A stretch of 64,000 bases of DNA from JAGNXB01 sp964471595 (GCA_964471595.1 CAYYGN010000002.1:62001-126000), one strand, 5' to 3'. Counted from the stretch's first letter, positions 42,815 through 51,812 are shown. Program-made: numbers and translations. Notes: a model not told the origin generated them from the letters alone.

Positions 42815-43513
42815 GTGCAGGAGCCAATTGTCAAATGGAAAAACGCCAGTATCCACCGCGGAGGTGATTTGCTGTTGGACCGGATTTCCTTTGATCTGCT
42901 TCCGGGCGAATTTGTTTACCTGATCGGCAGGACGGGCAGTGGCAAATCATCCCTGATCAAGGCTCTTTACGGGGAATGGCCGGTTAGTGGCGAAGAAGCC
43001 GGTGTGGCGGGCTTCGACCTGATCAGGCTCAAACGCCATCAAATCCCTTCCTTGCGTCGCCAACTGGGCATCATCTTTCAGGAATTCTTCCTTCTTCGGG
43101 AGAAAACCGTCTATGAAAACCTTGACTTTGTTTTACGTGCGACGGGCTGGAAGAAGCGGACGGACCGCAGTGACAGGATCGCCAGAGTGTTGGGCGATAC
43201 CGGACTGGCCGACAAGGGTTTTCGCTATCCCGCCGAACTCTCCGGAGGCGAACAACAGAGGGTGGCCATTGCCAGAGCTCTTCTCAACCAACCCCGTCTG
43301 CTTCTCGCGGATGAACCGGCAGGCAATCTCGACCCTCAAACCAGTGACGAAATCACGGGCATGATCCGTCAACTGGCCAGAGAACACGGTACAGCAGTAC
43401 TTTTTGCCACCCATGATTACCGCCTCATCGAACATTTTCCTTCCCCCGTACTGCGTTGTTCCGGTCAATCCCTGGTGAAGCTCGACAGATTGCCTTCCCA
43501 TCACCGGGAATAA
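42815..43513 (+). CDS. FtsE-like ABC transporter ATP-binding protein
   Basis: A 232-residue ABC ATPase. Walker A is LIGRTGSGKSSL, then GIIFQEFFLLREKTVYENL (Q-loop), signature LSGGEQQRV, Walker B LLLADEPAGNLDP and FATHDYRLIEHFP (switch His). IGRTGSGKSS and ENLDFVLRATGW are closest to FtsE, which with FtsX controls peptidoglycan hydrolysis at division. FtsX is not next door, as is common in Bacteroidota. The upstream frame to 42776 crosses a TATCTTTA promoter box (42790-42797), so GTG 42815 (MQEPIVKWKN) is the likely start. ATG 42803 is out of frame. Confidence 0.85.
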   Translation: MQEPIVKWKNASIHRGGDLLLDRISFDLLPGEFVYLIGRTGSGKSSLIKALYGEWPVSGEEAGVAGFDLIRLKRHQIPSLRRQLGIIFQEFFLLREKTVYENLDFVLRATGWKKRTDRSDRIARVLGDTGLADKGFRYPAELSGGEQQRVAIARALLNQPRLLLADEPAGNLDPQTSDEITGMIRQLAREHGTAVLFATHDYRLIEHFPSPVLRCSGQSLVKLDRLPSHHRE

Positions 43514-43562
43514 TTAACACGGATTTCTTTTGCCCGGGATACATGCCACCCTGGGCGCATGT

Positions 43563-43570
43563 TATCTTTG
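43563..43570 (+). promoter_or_regulatory. Promoter -7 motif TATCTTTG for ykuK-like gene
   Basis: An exact TAnnTTTG match 15 nt before ATG 43586; the ATG at 43559 lies upstream of it. Confidence 0.55.
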
Positions 43571-43585
43571 GACCAAACCACAGGC

Positions 43586-44062
43586 ATGGACGCAAGGTGG
43601 CGCCGGCTCAACGGGGAACGTATCGAAATACCGATTTCCCGGGCTGTCGAAGAGACGATTCTCCGGGAAATAGAGGCGGGCAACCGGCTCAAAGTATGTA
43701 TCGGGACAGACTCCGCCGTCCGGAGCGATGGCGTGGAATTCGCCACGGTCATCGTCTTTCTCCGCGAAAAGAAAGGGGGGTTCATGTTCATTCGCTCCCT
43801 GCAGGAGAAACGGATCATGGGTCTCCGGGAACGCATGATCCTCGAAGTGGCTCAATCGGTTGAAATTGCCTACGAACTGTGTCCGTTGCTGGACACCCAT
43901 CACATCGAACTGGAAGTCCATGCCGACATCAATACAGACCCCCATTTCGAGTCCAATATCGCATTGCGGGAAGCCATGGGTTACATCAAAAGCATGGGCT
44001 TCATTTTCAGGGCCAAGCCCGATGCCTTCGCCTCCTCCTCTTGCGCCGACAAGTTCATTTGA
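43586..44062 (+). CDS. YkuK/DUF458 family RNase H-like protein
   Basis: A 158-residue protein with an RNase H-like fold: VCIGTDSAVRSDGVEFATVI (first acidic strand), FMFIRSLQEKRIMGLRERMI, IELEVHADINTDPHFESNIA and MGYIKSMGFIFRAKPDAFAS followed by SSCADKF. The pattern is the DUF458/YkuK family, whose activity is not established. ATG 43586 is chosen over 43559, which is upstream of the promoter box. The 3' neighbour has its own promoter. Confidence 0.88.
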   Translation: MDARWRRLNGERIEIPISRAVEETILREIEAGNRLKVCIGTDSAVRSDGVEFATVIVFLREKKGGFMFIRSLQEKRIMGLRERMILEVAQSVEIAYELCPLLDTHHIELEVHADINTDPHFESNIALREAMGYIKSMGFIFRAKPDAFASSSCADKFI

Positions 44063-44077
44063 GCAGACCCCGTTGCC

Positions 44078-44085
44078 TATCTTTG
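44078..44085 (+). promoter_or_regulatory. Promoter -7 motif TATCTTTG for the asparaginase-domain gene
   Basis: An exact TAnnTTTG match 25 nt before ATG 44111. Confidence 0.55.
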
Positions 44086-44110
44086 CGCACAGGGCAAACG
44101 GAACGGGCAT

Positions 44111-44623
44111 ATGATCCAGGTATTTGTGACCGGTGGCACTTTCGACAAAGAGTACAATCTCATCACCGGTGAGTTGTTTTTCAAGGACACCCACCTCTCG
44201 GAAATGTTCGAACGGGGTCGTTGTACCCTCGATATTGACATCAAAACGCTCATGATGGTGGACAGCCTGGAAATGACCGATGAAGACAGAGAGATCATCG
44301 TACACAATTGCCGGAAATCCTCCGCCTCATCAATCCTTATCACCCACGGCACGGATCGGATGGTGGATACTGCCCGCACACTGGCCCAGGCGGGGTTGCC
44401 GGCTAAGACCATCGTTCTGACCGGAGCTATGATCCCCTATGCCTTCGGATCCTCCTCCGATGGATTTTTCAATCTGGGATCCGCGCTGGCTTTTGCCCAG
44501 GCCAAACCACCCGGTATTTATATCGTCATGAACGGGCGCTGCTTCACCTGGGATAACGTCCGAAAAAACCGCCAGACCGGCAACTTCGAAGAAATGGAAG
44601 CGGCCCGTACCGCCACCCCTTGA
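44111..44623 (+). CDS. Asparaginase N-domain-only protein
   Basis: A 170-residue protein that matches only the N-terminal domain of L-asparaginases: VFVTGGTFDKEYN (first catalytic threonine region) and ILITHGTDRMVDTARTLAQA (second threonine-aspartate pair), then IVLTGAMIPYAFGSSSDGFF. The C-terminal domain, which completes the active site between subunits, is missing, and the frame ends normally. Similar short proteins exist in Bacteroidota and proteobacteria, so this is a real subfamily rather than a truncation. Amidase activity is not assured. Confidence 0.85.
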   Translation: MIQVFVTGGTFDKEYNLITGELFFKDTHLSEMFERGRCTLDIDIKTLMMVDSLEMTDEDREIIVHNCRKSSASSILITHGTDRMVDTARTLAQAGLPAKTIVLTGAMIPYAFGSSSDGFFNLGSALAFAQAKPPGIYIVMNGRCFTWDNVRKNRQTGNFEEMEAARTATP

Positions 44624-44694
44624 AGGCTGTCGGCGGTGTCGGCACCTGGTTAGCCCGTGCTTTTCCGTATCATTGCGCTGTCTAATGCCGGAGT

Positions 44695-46320
44695 ATGATG
44701 AATGCTTTTTTGCGCCTTTGTTTCCTGGGGGTTTTAGTTTCCCTCACCCCCGGATGGCTCCCCGCCCAGTCCTTGAAAAATCTCTTTGAAGAAGGACATA
44801 TCGCCGAAATCAATCTCACGATTCGTCAGGACAATTGGATGGAAGTGCTTGATTCCATGAAAATCTATGGAGAAGGCATGATCGTGGGTACTGCTGAAAT
44901 CGATGGCGTCAAATACCCGAATGTTGGGATTCGCTACAGGGGACAGACTTCTTATACCTACCAGGGGAAGAAAAACCCGTTTCTCATCAAACTGGATTAT
45001 ATCCATCCGGATCAGCACCATCAGGGTTACCGCAGCCTGAATCTGTCATCGGCTTTGCGGGATCCGAGCTACCTGAGAGAAATGCTCGGTTTTTCCATTG
45101 CCCGGGAATACATGTTGGCCCCCCAGGCTGGCTTTTGCCGTCTCAATATCAATGGGGAGTACCACGGATTCTATGTCCAAATCGAACCCGTCGATCCCCA
45201 TTTTCTGGAGAAAAGGGTGGGGTCTGAATGGACAAGCCTTTTCAAATGCAGCCCGAAGGAAGAAAAAGACGGAGGCCCGGCCCATTGCCGGAAAGGTGTC
45301 TTCGCCAATCTGGGTTTTGAAGAGGATCCCAATTGTTATCTCTACAACTACACCCTCAAGGAAGGGGAGGGCTGGCAGGATCTGATCGAGTTGACCCGCA
45401 TCCTGGAACAAGAACCCCACCGCATCGATGAAGTGCTGGATGTGGATGCCGCCCTTTGGATGCTGGCATTCAACAATGTGCTGGCCAACCTCAGCAGTTA
45501 TTCCGGACGCCATAGCTCCAATTACTACTTGTACAGAAGGGCAGATGGCCGGTTTGTTCCGGTCATTTGGGACCTCAATCTCGCCTTTGGCAGTTTCAAG
45601 AATACCGGATTGGGATCAGACCTCAATGCGCGGCAAATGGAGCAACTGGATCCCTACCTGCATGCCGGCAACGCAATGAAACCATTGATCAAAGTACTGT
45701 TGGACAATGAGTTGTATCGTAAAATGTACACGGCTCATTTAAGGCAAATGATCAATGACCATTTTCGGGAGGATCATTTTTCGGAAAGGGCAAAATCCCT
45801 GCAAAGTCTGATCGCCCCCGCTGTATCCCAGGAAAAAAACGGGTACTACTCGGCAGAGGAATTCAAGAAAAGTCTGGATAAAACAACAGGTTCGAAAACG
45901 AAAATCCCCGGCCTTTCCAGTTTCATGGCGGCAAGAAGTGCTTTTTTACGCAAGCATGAGGCCCTGCGTTATGTGACGCCGGAGGTCGTTTCGGTAGATT
46001 TGGTACGTCGGGCGAAATACGCCAACGAGACGGTCGATGCCTTTCACCTCGCCGTCACCACCGGGAGACAAACCCGAAAAGTCTATTTGTATTACCGTTT
46101 CGGGCCGCATGAACCCTTCCGGTTGCAAATGCTGCAGGCTGCCCCCCATGAAGGGCTTGCCGCCGGCCAAGACCATTTCAAGGGGTCCGTATCACCACCT
46201 GAAGGAGTGAATTCGCTGGAGTATTATCTGATGCTGGAAGGCCAGGCGGCCGTTCATTTCCATCCGGCTACTTACCGGAAAGAGCGGTTAACCGCTTCCT
46301 TGGATGCGTTGAACGAATGA
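44695..46320 (+). CDS. Secreted CotH-kinase family protein (copy 1)
   Basis: A 541-residue protein with signal peptide FLRLCFLGVLVSLTPGWLPA. The CotH kinase domain shows VGIRYRGQTSYTYQGKKNPF (nucleotide-binding strand with KxxF), SALRDPSYLREMLGFSIARE, INGEYHGFYVQIEPVDPHFL, a DVDAALWMLAFNNVLANLSS segment and FVPVIWDLNLAFGSF, where the D acts in metal/phosphate binding. CotH proteins phosphorylate secreted proteins (spore coat CotB/CotG in Bacillus). Substrates here are unknown. It has a same-strand neighbour with the same plan (46317), joined by an ATGA overlap. A TATCATTG box near 44670 may be the promoter. Confidence 0.85.
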   Translation: MMNAFLRLCFLGVLVSLTPGWLPAQSLKNLFEEGHIAEINLTIRQDNWMEVLDSMKIYGEGMIVGTAEIDGVKYPNVGIRYRGQTSYTYQGKKNPFLIKLDYIHPDQHHQGYRSLNLSSALRDPSYLREMLGFSIAREYMLAPQAGFCRLNINGEYHGFYVQIEPVDPHFLEKRVGSEWTSLFKCSPKEEKDGGPAHCRKGVFANLGFEEDPNCYLYNYTLKEGEGWQDLIELTRILEQEPHRIDEVLDVDAALWMLAFNNVLANLSSYSGRHSSNYYLYRRADGRFVPVIWDLNLAFGSFKNTGLGSDLNARQMEQLDPYLHAGNAMKPLIKVLLDNELYRKMYTAHLRQMINDHFREDHFSERAKSLQSLIAPAVSQEKNGYYSAEEFKKSLDKTTGSKTKIPGLSSFMAARSAFLRKHEALRYVTPEVVSVDLVRRAKYANETVDAFHLAVTTGRQTRKVYLYYRFGPHEPFRLQMLQAAPHEGLAAGQDHFKGSVSPPEGVNSLEYYLMLEGQAAVHFHPATYRKERLTASLDALNE

Positions 46321-47903
46321 AGCCATTTACATGGTGCATGGTACTGGGATGGCTGCTCCTGGCAGCAACCGGGGAGGCTAATCCCCCTGATTCAACGGGT
46401 CTGGATCCCTTTCACTTGTATGACATCCGATTGGAGATTGCCGACAAGAATTGGGAAAAAAAACTCAAGGCCTATCGGGCAACGGACCGTCCTGACAAAA
46501 TTCCCGCCACCCTTTCCTTGGACGGTGTACGATTGGACAGTGTGGGCATTCGCTTCAAAGGCAACAGTTCGTTCAACAGCGTCAGAAAGAAGGGAGACCG
46601 TAAATTGCCTTTCAGTCTGGATGCCAATGAATTTGTCAAGGGCCAGGTGTTTCCTACCGGCCACAGGGGACTCAAGTTATCCAATGGATTTCGGGACCCC
46701 AGTTACCTGAGGGATGTGCTATCCTTCCAGATTGCCCGGCAGTACATGCCGGCTCCGCAATGTGCCATGGCCCGCGTGTGGGTCAATGGGGAATATTTCG
46801 GTGTCTACACCCTGACCGAGGACATTGACAAATCGTTTCTGGAAAAATGGATAGGAGATCGCGACGGCGTTTTTTTCAAATGTGATCCCGAATGGCAAAT
46901 CCCTGCTCCCCAGGGTTGCCCCGTATCCGACCAGTGCAGCCTTGAACCCATGGGCAAGGAACCGCTCTGTTACACCCGGCTCTACGAGATGAAATCCGAA
47001 CGCGGGTGGGAGGATCTCCTGGCACTCATTGACAGCCTGGACCGCGACCGCTCGGATCTGACCGGGATTCTGGACGTTGACCGGGCCCTTTGGATGTTGG
47101 CGTTCAACAACCTGTTTGTCAATCTGGACAGTTACACCGGGCGGTTGTGCCACAATTACTTCCTTTATCGCCAACGTGACGGATTGTTCGTACCCCTCAT
47201 ATGGGATCTCAATTTGTCTTTGGGAGGTTTCAGAATGGCTGACAAGACCAACTTGTCTGATGATGAAATGATTAGGTTGGACCCACTGTTGCACGCCCAA
47301 AATCCAAGGAGACCGCTCATCCAAAGACTGCTTGAGCACCCTCTGTACAGGAAAATTTACCTCGCCCACATGTATACCATGCTGGAAGAGACCGTGCTCA
47401 ACGGGGCCTATAAAGAATGGATGGAGGCATGGCACCAACTCCTGGACAAGGCAGTGAAAGAGGAAAAAATGGCCTTGTATCCCTATGATCATTTCAGGCG
47501 CAACAAGGCGGAAACCGTAGAGAATGGAGGCGTGTCCACCATCGGGATCGGGTTGTTGATGGACGCCCGTGCCGTGTGGTTGCGCCAACATCCCCTCTGG
47601 AAAAATGAATCACCCCGGGCAGACACGGTGGATGTCTGGTCGGATTCACTCCTTGTTCACTTCCGGCTTGATGCCACAGTGACGCAACAGGTCTATTTGA
47701 TGTGGAAGCCTGCGGCCAGCGGAAAGTATCGCAGCCTCCCGCTTTTACCCGGCGCGATTACAGGCGGATTTGAAGGTTGCTTGCCGAAGGAGGATATACC
47801 TGAAGGGGCCGATTATTATTTCGTGCTGGAGAACGAACACCGGGTGACCCATTTTCCCCGTCGGGCCTCCGCGGCCCCCTTGCACTATTGTGCGGAAAAT
47901 TAA
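46317..47903 (+). CDS. Secreted CotH-kinase family protein (copy 2)
   Basis: A 528-residue paralogue of the preceding protein with the same order of motifs: signal peptide MVLGWLLLAATGEA, VGIRFKGNSSFNSVRKKGDR, KLPFSLDANEF, NGFRDPSYLRDVLSFQIARQ, VNGEYFGVYTLTEDIDKSFL, DVDRALWMLAFNNLFVNLDS and FVPLIWDLNLSLGGF. Identity to copy 1 is moderate and spread along the length, so the pair arose by an old tandem duplication. The two probably act in the same extracytoplasmic pathway, perhaps as a pair with different targets. Confidence 0.85.
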   Translation: MKPFTWCMVLGWLLLAATGEANPPDSTGLDPFHLYDIRLEIADKNWEKKLKAYRATDRPDKIPATLSLDGVRLDSVGIRFKGNSSFNSVRKKGDRKLPFSLDANEFVKGQVFPTGHRGLKLSNGFRDPSYLRDVLSFQIARQYMPAPQCAMARVWVNGEYFGVYTLTEDIDKSFLEKWIGDRDGVFFKCDPEWQIPAPQGCPVSDQCSLEPMGKEPLCYTRLYEMKSERGWEDLLALIDSLDRDRSDLTGILDVDRALWMLAFNNLFVNLDSYTGRLCHNYFLYRQRDGLFVPLIWDLNLSLGGFRMADKTNLSDDEMIRLDPLLHAQNPRRPLIQRLLEHPLYRKIYLAHMYTMLEETVLNGAYKEWMEAWHQLLDKAVKEEKMALYPYDHFRRNKAETVENGGVSTIGIGLLMDARAVWLRQHPLWKNESPRADTVDVWSDSLLVHFRLDATVTQQVYLMWKPAASGKYRSLPLLPGAITGGFEGCLPKEDIPEGADYYFVLENEHRVTHFPRRASAAPLHYCAEN

Positions 47904-47907
47904 GGAG

Positions 47908-47938
47908 TTGGACTTCTGGAGGTATTCTTCTATCTTTG
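47908..47938 (+). promoter_or_regulatory. Promoter of the OmpA-family gene
   Basis: TTG at 47908-47910 is followed after exactly 20 nt by TATCTTTG at 47931-47938, the canonical Bacteroidota arrangement. ATG 47962 lies 23 nt downstream. Confidence 0.7.
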
Positions 47939-47961
47939 TCCATTGAGCAAAAACCGATTCC

Positions 47962-49506
47962 ATGAAAAACCTTGGCCGATCCTGCCTGGGGTTGATCCTG
48001 ATTTGCACCCTCGTGTTTTCAGCGTGGGCACAGACGCCGGAGCATCCGGACGGGATAGGGGCCAGGTTCATCTTCCTTGACCATTTTACGCCCAACATAG
48101 CGGACAAGGCGGAGGATCAAAAGATCACGAATGGCCTTGAAGTCTATTATACCCGCAATCTGGGTTGGAAATACCTGAATGTGGTCCTCCCCGCCAAATT
48201 GGGTGTGGCCCGGTTTCCCGGCGCTGCCAAAGACATCCGTTATGCCAGTGCGGATCTCCTGTTGCAGGGCATTCTGTTTGATCCCGACAAGTTCATTTCC
48301 CCTTACCTGTTTGCCGGTGGGGGCGTCGTGTTTGAAAATCTGGCCGAATCGAATATTCAGTTCCCGGTCGGACTGGGTACCCATTTGAAGGTGACCCGTG
48401 ACTTCTATCTGAACTTTCAGGCGGAATTCCGGACTTCGATGGCCACCGGCAAAGACAATCTGCAATACGGATTCGGTTTCATGTATGTCCCCGGATTGGG
48501 AAAAAAGGAGCCTCCCTTGGATACGGATGGAGACGGTGTCCCCGACATGGAGGATCAATGCCCGTTGGTGGCCGGTCCCGTTGAATGGCAGGGTTGTCCG
48601 GACTCCGATGGTGACGGTCTGCCTGACCACAAAGATTTGTGTCCGGACCAACCCGGACATTTGACAGCCCAAGGTTGTCCGGACCGGGATGGCGACGGAC
48701 TCGTGGATTCGGTCGATCTGTGTCCTGACCAGTACGGATCTCTCCTTCTGAAAGGCTGTCCGGATCGCGATGGGGACGGAGTCCCCGATCAGGAAGACGA
48801 GTGCCCTGAAGAAGCCGGATTGTCCATCTACAACGGATGTCCGCCTCCGGCACCGGAGACGCCTGTCCTGGAGGACCGGGATGGTGATGGCATTCCCGAC
48901 CAGGAAGACCAATGCCCGGACGTGCCGGGAATCGCCGATTTGGGTGGTTGTCCCCCCATGGAAGAAGCTGCCCCGGCACCCGCACCAGATGAACCACCTG
49001 CTCCGGAAGTGGCCGTGCCTGCTCCTCCCAAGCCGGTGATGCAGGAGGATCATGGTGATCGTGACGGGGACGGTGTTCCGGACAGGTTGGATCGTTGCCC
49101 CGATACACCAGGGCCGGCTTCCAATGAGGGGTGTCCCATCATTGCGGCGGAAGACCGTTCTGTCCTCGATCTCGCCATGCGAAGTATCCAGTTTGAATCC
49201 GGATCAGCCACATTGATGTCTGACTCCTATCGCACCCTGGACCGGATCGCAGACATCATGCTTAAATACCCTGATTACCACCTCATTATCAATGGGCATA
49301 CGGACAATGTAGGGCGTTCCCAAACCAACCTGGCATTGTCCGAGCAAAGAGCAAGAGCCTGTTATCACTACCTGGTTTCCCGGGGTGTGCAAACCAACCG
49401 CATGATCCACGCTGGATTTGGAGATTCGAAACCATTGACCAGCAACCGGACGGAACAGGGCCGCTCTCTCAACAGGAGAGTGGAGTTTATCATGTTCCTG
49501 CGCTAA
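47962..49506 (+). CDS. OmpA-family outer-membrane protein with thrombospondin type-3-like repeats
   Basis: A 514-residue protein: signal peptide (LGLILICTLVFSAWAQ), an N-terminal barrel of about residues 25-180, six calcium-type repeats DxDGDGxxDxxDxCP between about 187 and 395 with a proline-rich linker (PAPAPDEPPAPEVAVPAPPK), and a C-terminal OmpA peptidoglycan-binding domain with INGHTDNVGRSQTNLALSEQ and RSLNRRVEF. It probably links the outer membrane to the wall; the repeats form a stiff, calcium-dependent stalk. It has its own promoter and is convergent with purE. Confidence 0.92.
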   Translation: MKNLGRSCLGLILICTLVFSAWAQTPEHPDGIGARFIFLDHFTPNIADKAEDQKITNGLEVYYTRNLGWKYLNVVLPAKLGVARFPGAAKDIRYASADLLLQGILFDPDKFISPYLFAGGGVVFENLAESNIQFPVGLGTHLKVTRDFYLNFQAEFRTSMATGKDNLQYGFGFMYVPGLGKKEPPLDTDGDGVPDMEDQCPLVAGPVEWQGCPDSDGDGLPDHKDLCPDQPGHLTAQGCPDRDGDGLVDSVDLCPDQYGSLLLKGCPDRDGDGVPDQEDECPEEAGLSIYNGCPPPAPETPVLEDRDGDGIPDQEDQCPDVPGIADLGGCPPMEEAAPAPAPDEPPAPEVAVPAPPKPVMQEDHGDRDGDGVPDRLDRCPDTPGPASNEGCPIIAAEDRSVLDLAMRSIQFESGSATLMSDSYRTLDRIADIMLKYPDYHLIINGHTDNVGRSQTNLALSEQRARACYHYLVSRGVQTNRMIHAGFGDSKPLTSNRTEQGRSLNRRVEFIMFLR

Positions 49507-49514
49507 GGTCGGAA

Positions 49515-50033
49515 TCAGGCTTTGAGGAAGGAAGTAAACCCTTCTTGTTCAAGCCGGGAGGCCTTTTGCTCGACTTGCTCCCGCAACCCGGCTTTATAGG
49601 CGGATATGCGGCTCAAGATCTCGGGATCCGAGGTCCCCAGAATTTGCGCAGCCAATATTCCTGCATTTTTGGCACCGTTGAGGGCAACCGTAGCGACAGG
49701 TACACCTCCGGGCATCTGCAGGATGGAAAGGATGGAATCCCATCCATCTATGGATTGGGAAGACCGGATAGGGACTCCGATAACGGGCAGGGGCGACAGC
49801 GAAGCAACCATACCCGGCAGGTGGGCGGCACCTCCGGCGCCGGCGATGATGACCCGTATATGGCGATGATGGGCTTCTTGGGCATAGGCCATCATTCGTT
49901 CCGGCGTGCGATGAGCCGAAACAATGGTCATTTCATAGGGTATTTCCAGTTGATCAAGGATTCGGGCGGCCTCCGACATGACTGGGAGATCGGAGTCGGA
50001 TCCCATGATAATGCCGATCGTGGGGCGATTCAT
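49515..50033 (-). CDS. purE: N5-carboxyaminoimidazole ribonucleotide mutase
   Basis: A 172-residue class I PurE that moves the carboxylate of N5-CAIR to C4. Motifs: GIIMGSDSDLPVM, SAHRTPERM, IAGAGGAAHLPGMVAS, VIGVPIRSSQSIDG and LSILQMPGGVPVATVALNGA with NAGILA. The start overlaps the purK stop by 4 nt, so purK-purE form a translationally coupled unit. Convergent with the OmpA-family gene. Confidence 0.95.
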   Translation of the reverse strand: MNRPTIGIIMGSDSDLPVMSEAARILDQLEIPYEMTIVSAHRTPERMMAYAQEAHHRHIRVIIAGAGGAAHLPGMVASLSPLPVIGVPIRSSQSIDGWDSILSILQMPGGVPVATVALNGAKNAGILAAQILGTSDPEILSRISAYKAGLREQVEQKASRLEQEGFTSFLKA

Positions 50034-51181
50034 GCGATGACTTTTAGGTGGGATTGAACAAATCGGGCTTTGTCCATGGCCTCCTCCAGGGTGTCACCGG
50101 AAATGGTGACGTGTCCCATCTTACGGAAAGGACGGGTTTCTTCTTTGCCGTAAAGGTGTACATGGACACCCGGAAGTTCCAGGCAGGAATCCCATCCCTC
50201 ATAGATGGCCTTTCCGCTGAATCCGGGCTCTCCGAGCAGATTGATCATGACGGCAGGTCTCAATAACCGGGTATCTCCCAGCGGCAGACCGGTGATGGCG
50301 CGCAGGTGTTGCTCGTATTGGGAGGTCTCACAGCATTCGATGGTGTGATGACCGCTGTTGTGGGGACGTGGCGCCACTTCATTGACAAGAAACCGGCCAT
50401 CATCCGTCAAAAACATTTCAACAGCCAGTAAGCCGGTGGTATGAAAGGCCGCTCCGACCCTGAGAGCAAGCTCCTCTGCCTCCTTTTCCTGAGCAGGTGT
50501 AAGATGGGCCGGGCAAAACAACATTTCTACCAGATTGGCCGTCGGGTGAAACGCCATTTCTACCGCCGGGAAAGTACGCATCCTGCCTTGGGTATCCCGG
50601 ACAATGATGACCGATACTTCCCTTTCCATGTGGATCAGGTCTTCCACCACGCAAGGCCCCGGAAGCAACTGTTCGAGGTCCGCCGGTGTGCGGATGACGG
50701 CAACGCCCCGTCCGTCATAGCCGGCCAAACGGGATTTCTGGACAAAAGGTAGTGAAAGCCGCCCTTCCAGTAAGGCAGCTCGTATCTCATCCGGCCCGTC
50801 CATGAGGACAAAAGGTGCGGTGGGTAGTCCATGTTCCTGATAAAAAGCTTTCTGGTGGCCTTTGTCTTTGATAATGCGCAAGACTTCGGGGTCAGGATAG
50901 ACCGCAATACCTTCCTTTTTCAATCGTTCCAGGGCTTCGATCGACACATGTTCGATTTCAATGGTCACGACATCCATTTTCCGGCCGAACCGATAGACAT
51001 CTTCTTCCCGACGAAAGTCTCCGGTCTGAAACCTGGGATTTACCTGACCAGCGGGAAAGGAAGGATCAGCGTCCAGCAAATGCATGGAAAGCCCCCATCG
51101 GGAACCTGCCTGGCACAACATTTTGCCCAATTGCCCCCCGCCCAGGATCCCGATTTGTTGTTGATTGAAAGCCCTCTGCAT
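50030..51181 (-). CDS. purK: 5-(carboxyamino)imidazole ribonucleotide synthase
   Basis: A 383-residue ATP-grasp enzyme that makes N5-CAIR from AIR and bicarbonate. It begins IGILGGGQLGKMLCQAGSRW; the ATP-grasp region has PFVQKSRLAGYDGRGVAVIR and VVEDLIHMEREVSVIIVRD, then FLVNEVAPRPHNSGHHTIEC and TSQYEQHLRAITGLPLGDT. The frame extends 70 codons upstream into the maf gene, but ATG 51181 (MQRAFNQQQ) is the conserved start and lies 7 nt after a TACCTTTA box, so the message is nearly leaderless. Confidence 0.95.
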   Translation of the reverse strand: MQRAFNQQQIGILGGGQLGKMLCQAGSRWGLSMHLLDADPSFPAGQVNPRFQTGDFRREEDVYRFGRKMDVVTIEIEHVSIEALERLKKEGIAVYPDPEVLRIIKDKGHQKAFYQEHGLPTAPFVLMDGPDEIRAALLEGRLSLPFVQKSRLAGYDGRGVAVIRTPADLEQLLPGPCVVEDLIHMEREVSVIIVRDTQGRMRTFPAVEMAFHPTANLVEMLFCPAHLTPAQEKEAEELALRVGAAFHTTGLLAVEMFLTDDGRFLVNEVAPRPHNSGHHTIECCETSQYEQHLRAITGLPLGDTRLLRPAVMINLLGEPGFSGKAIYEGWDSCLELPGVHVHLYGKEETRPFRKMGHVTISGDTLEEAMDKARFVQSHLKVIA

Positions 51182-51188
51182 GCAGGCA

Positions 51189-51196
51189 TAAAGGTA
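51189..51196 (-). promoter_or_regulatory. Promoter -7 motif TACCTTTA for purK-purE
   Basis: A TAnnTTTG-like match (last base A) on the minus strand 7 nt before ATG 51181. Confidence 0.45.
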
Positions 51197-51212
51197 CAAG
51201 AATACCCTGTGG

Positions 51213-51812
51213 TCATACGACCCGATCGCAAAGGGCCTGGTAGACCCGGTGTACCGGAAGCCCGACCACATTGGCATAGGATCCCTCCAGGCGGGAGATC
51301 CTGCATAAACCCAACCATTCCTGGACACCGTAGGCACCGGCTTTGTCCATGGGCTGGAATAGATCGACATACCAGGCAATCTCCGCCTCATTCATGGCCT
51401 CAATGGTTACTTCCGTGCGGTCGGTCCCAACCCAAATGGCATTATCCCTGCGCAGGCAAATCCCTGTAATTACGGTATGTGTGCGCCCCTGCAGACGGCC
51501 AATCATGTCCATAGCCTGTTCCCGGTGCAATGGTTTGCCGATCACTTCGTCATCCAGGAAGACAAGCGTGTCGGCGGTCAGCATGATTTCTCCGGGCCTG
51601 GCGAGATGGGCGGATGCCTGCGATTTGGCGGCTGCTAAAAAAGCGGGAATATCCCTTGCAGGCAGGGTTTCGGGGTAGGTTTCATCCATGTCCAGGGCAT
51701 CGGTCCGGAACACAAATCCGGCCAGACGCAGCAATTCTTCCCGCCGGGGTGATCGGGATGCAAGGAGCAAGGGGGCGGGTTGCCAGAAAGGCAGTGAGGG
51801 CATACCGGACAT
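51213..51812 (-). CDS. Maf-family nucleotide pyrophosphatase
   Basis: A 199-residue house-cleaning NTPase of the Maf/YhdE/YceF family. Marks are LLLASRSPRREELLRLAGF, ALDMDETYPE, MLTADTLVFLDDEVIGKP (catalytic aspartate), TVITGICLRRDN and EAEIAWYVDLFQPMDKAGAY with GVQEWLG. It hydrolyses dTTP, UTP or modified pyrimidine NTPs. TTCCTTTG at 51829-51836 is a weak promoter candidate. The gene ends 32 nt before the purK start. Confidence 0.9.
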   Translation of the reverse strand: MSGMPSLPFWQPAPLLLASRSPRREELLRLAGFVFRTDALDMDETYPETLPARDIPAFLAAAKSQASAHLARPGEIMLTADTLVFLDDEVIGKPLHREQAMDMIGRLQGRTHTVITGICLRRDNAIWVGTDRTEVTIEAMNEAEIAWYVDLFQPMDKAGAYGVQEWLGLCRISRLEGSYANVVGLPVHRVYQALCDRVV

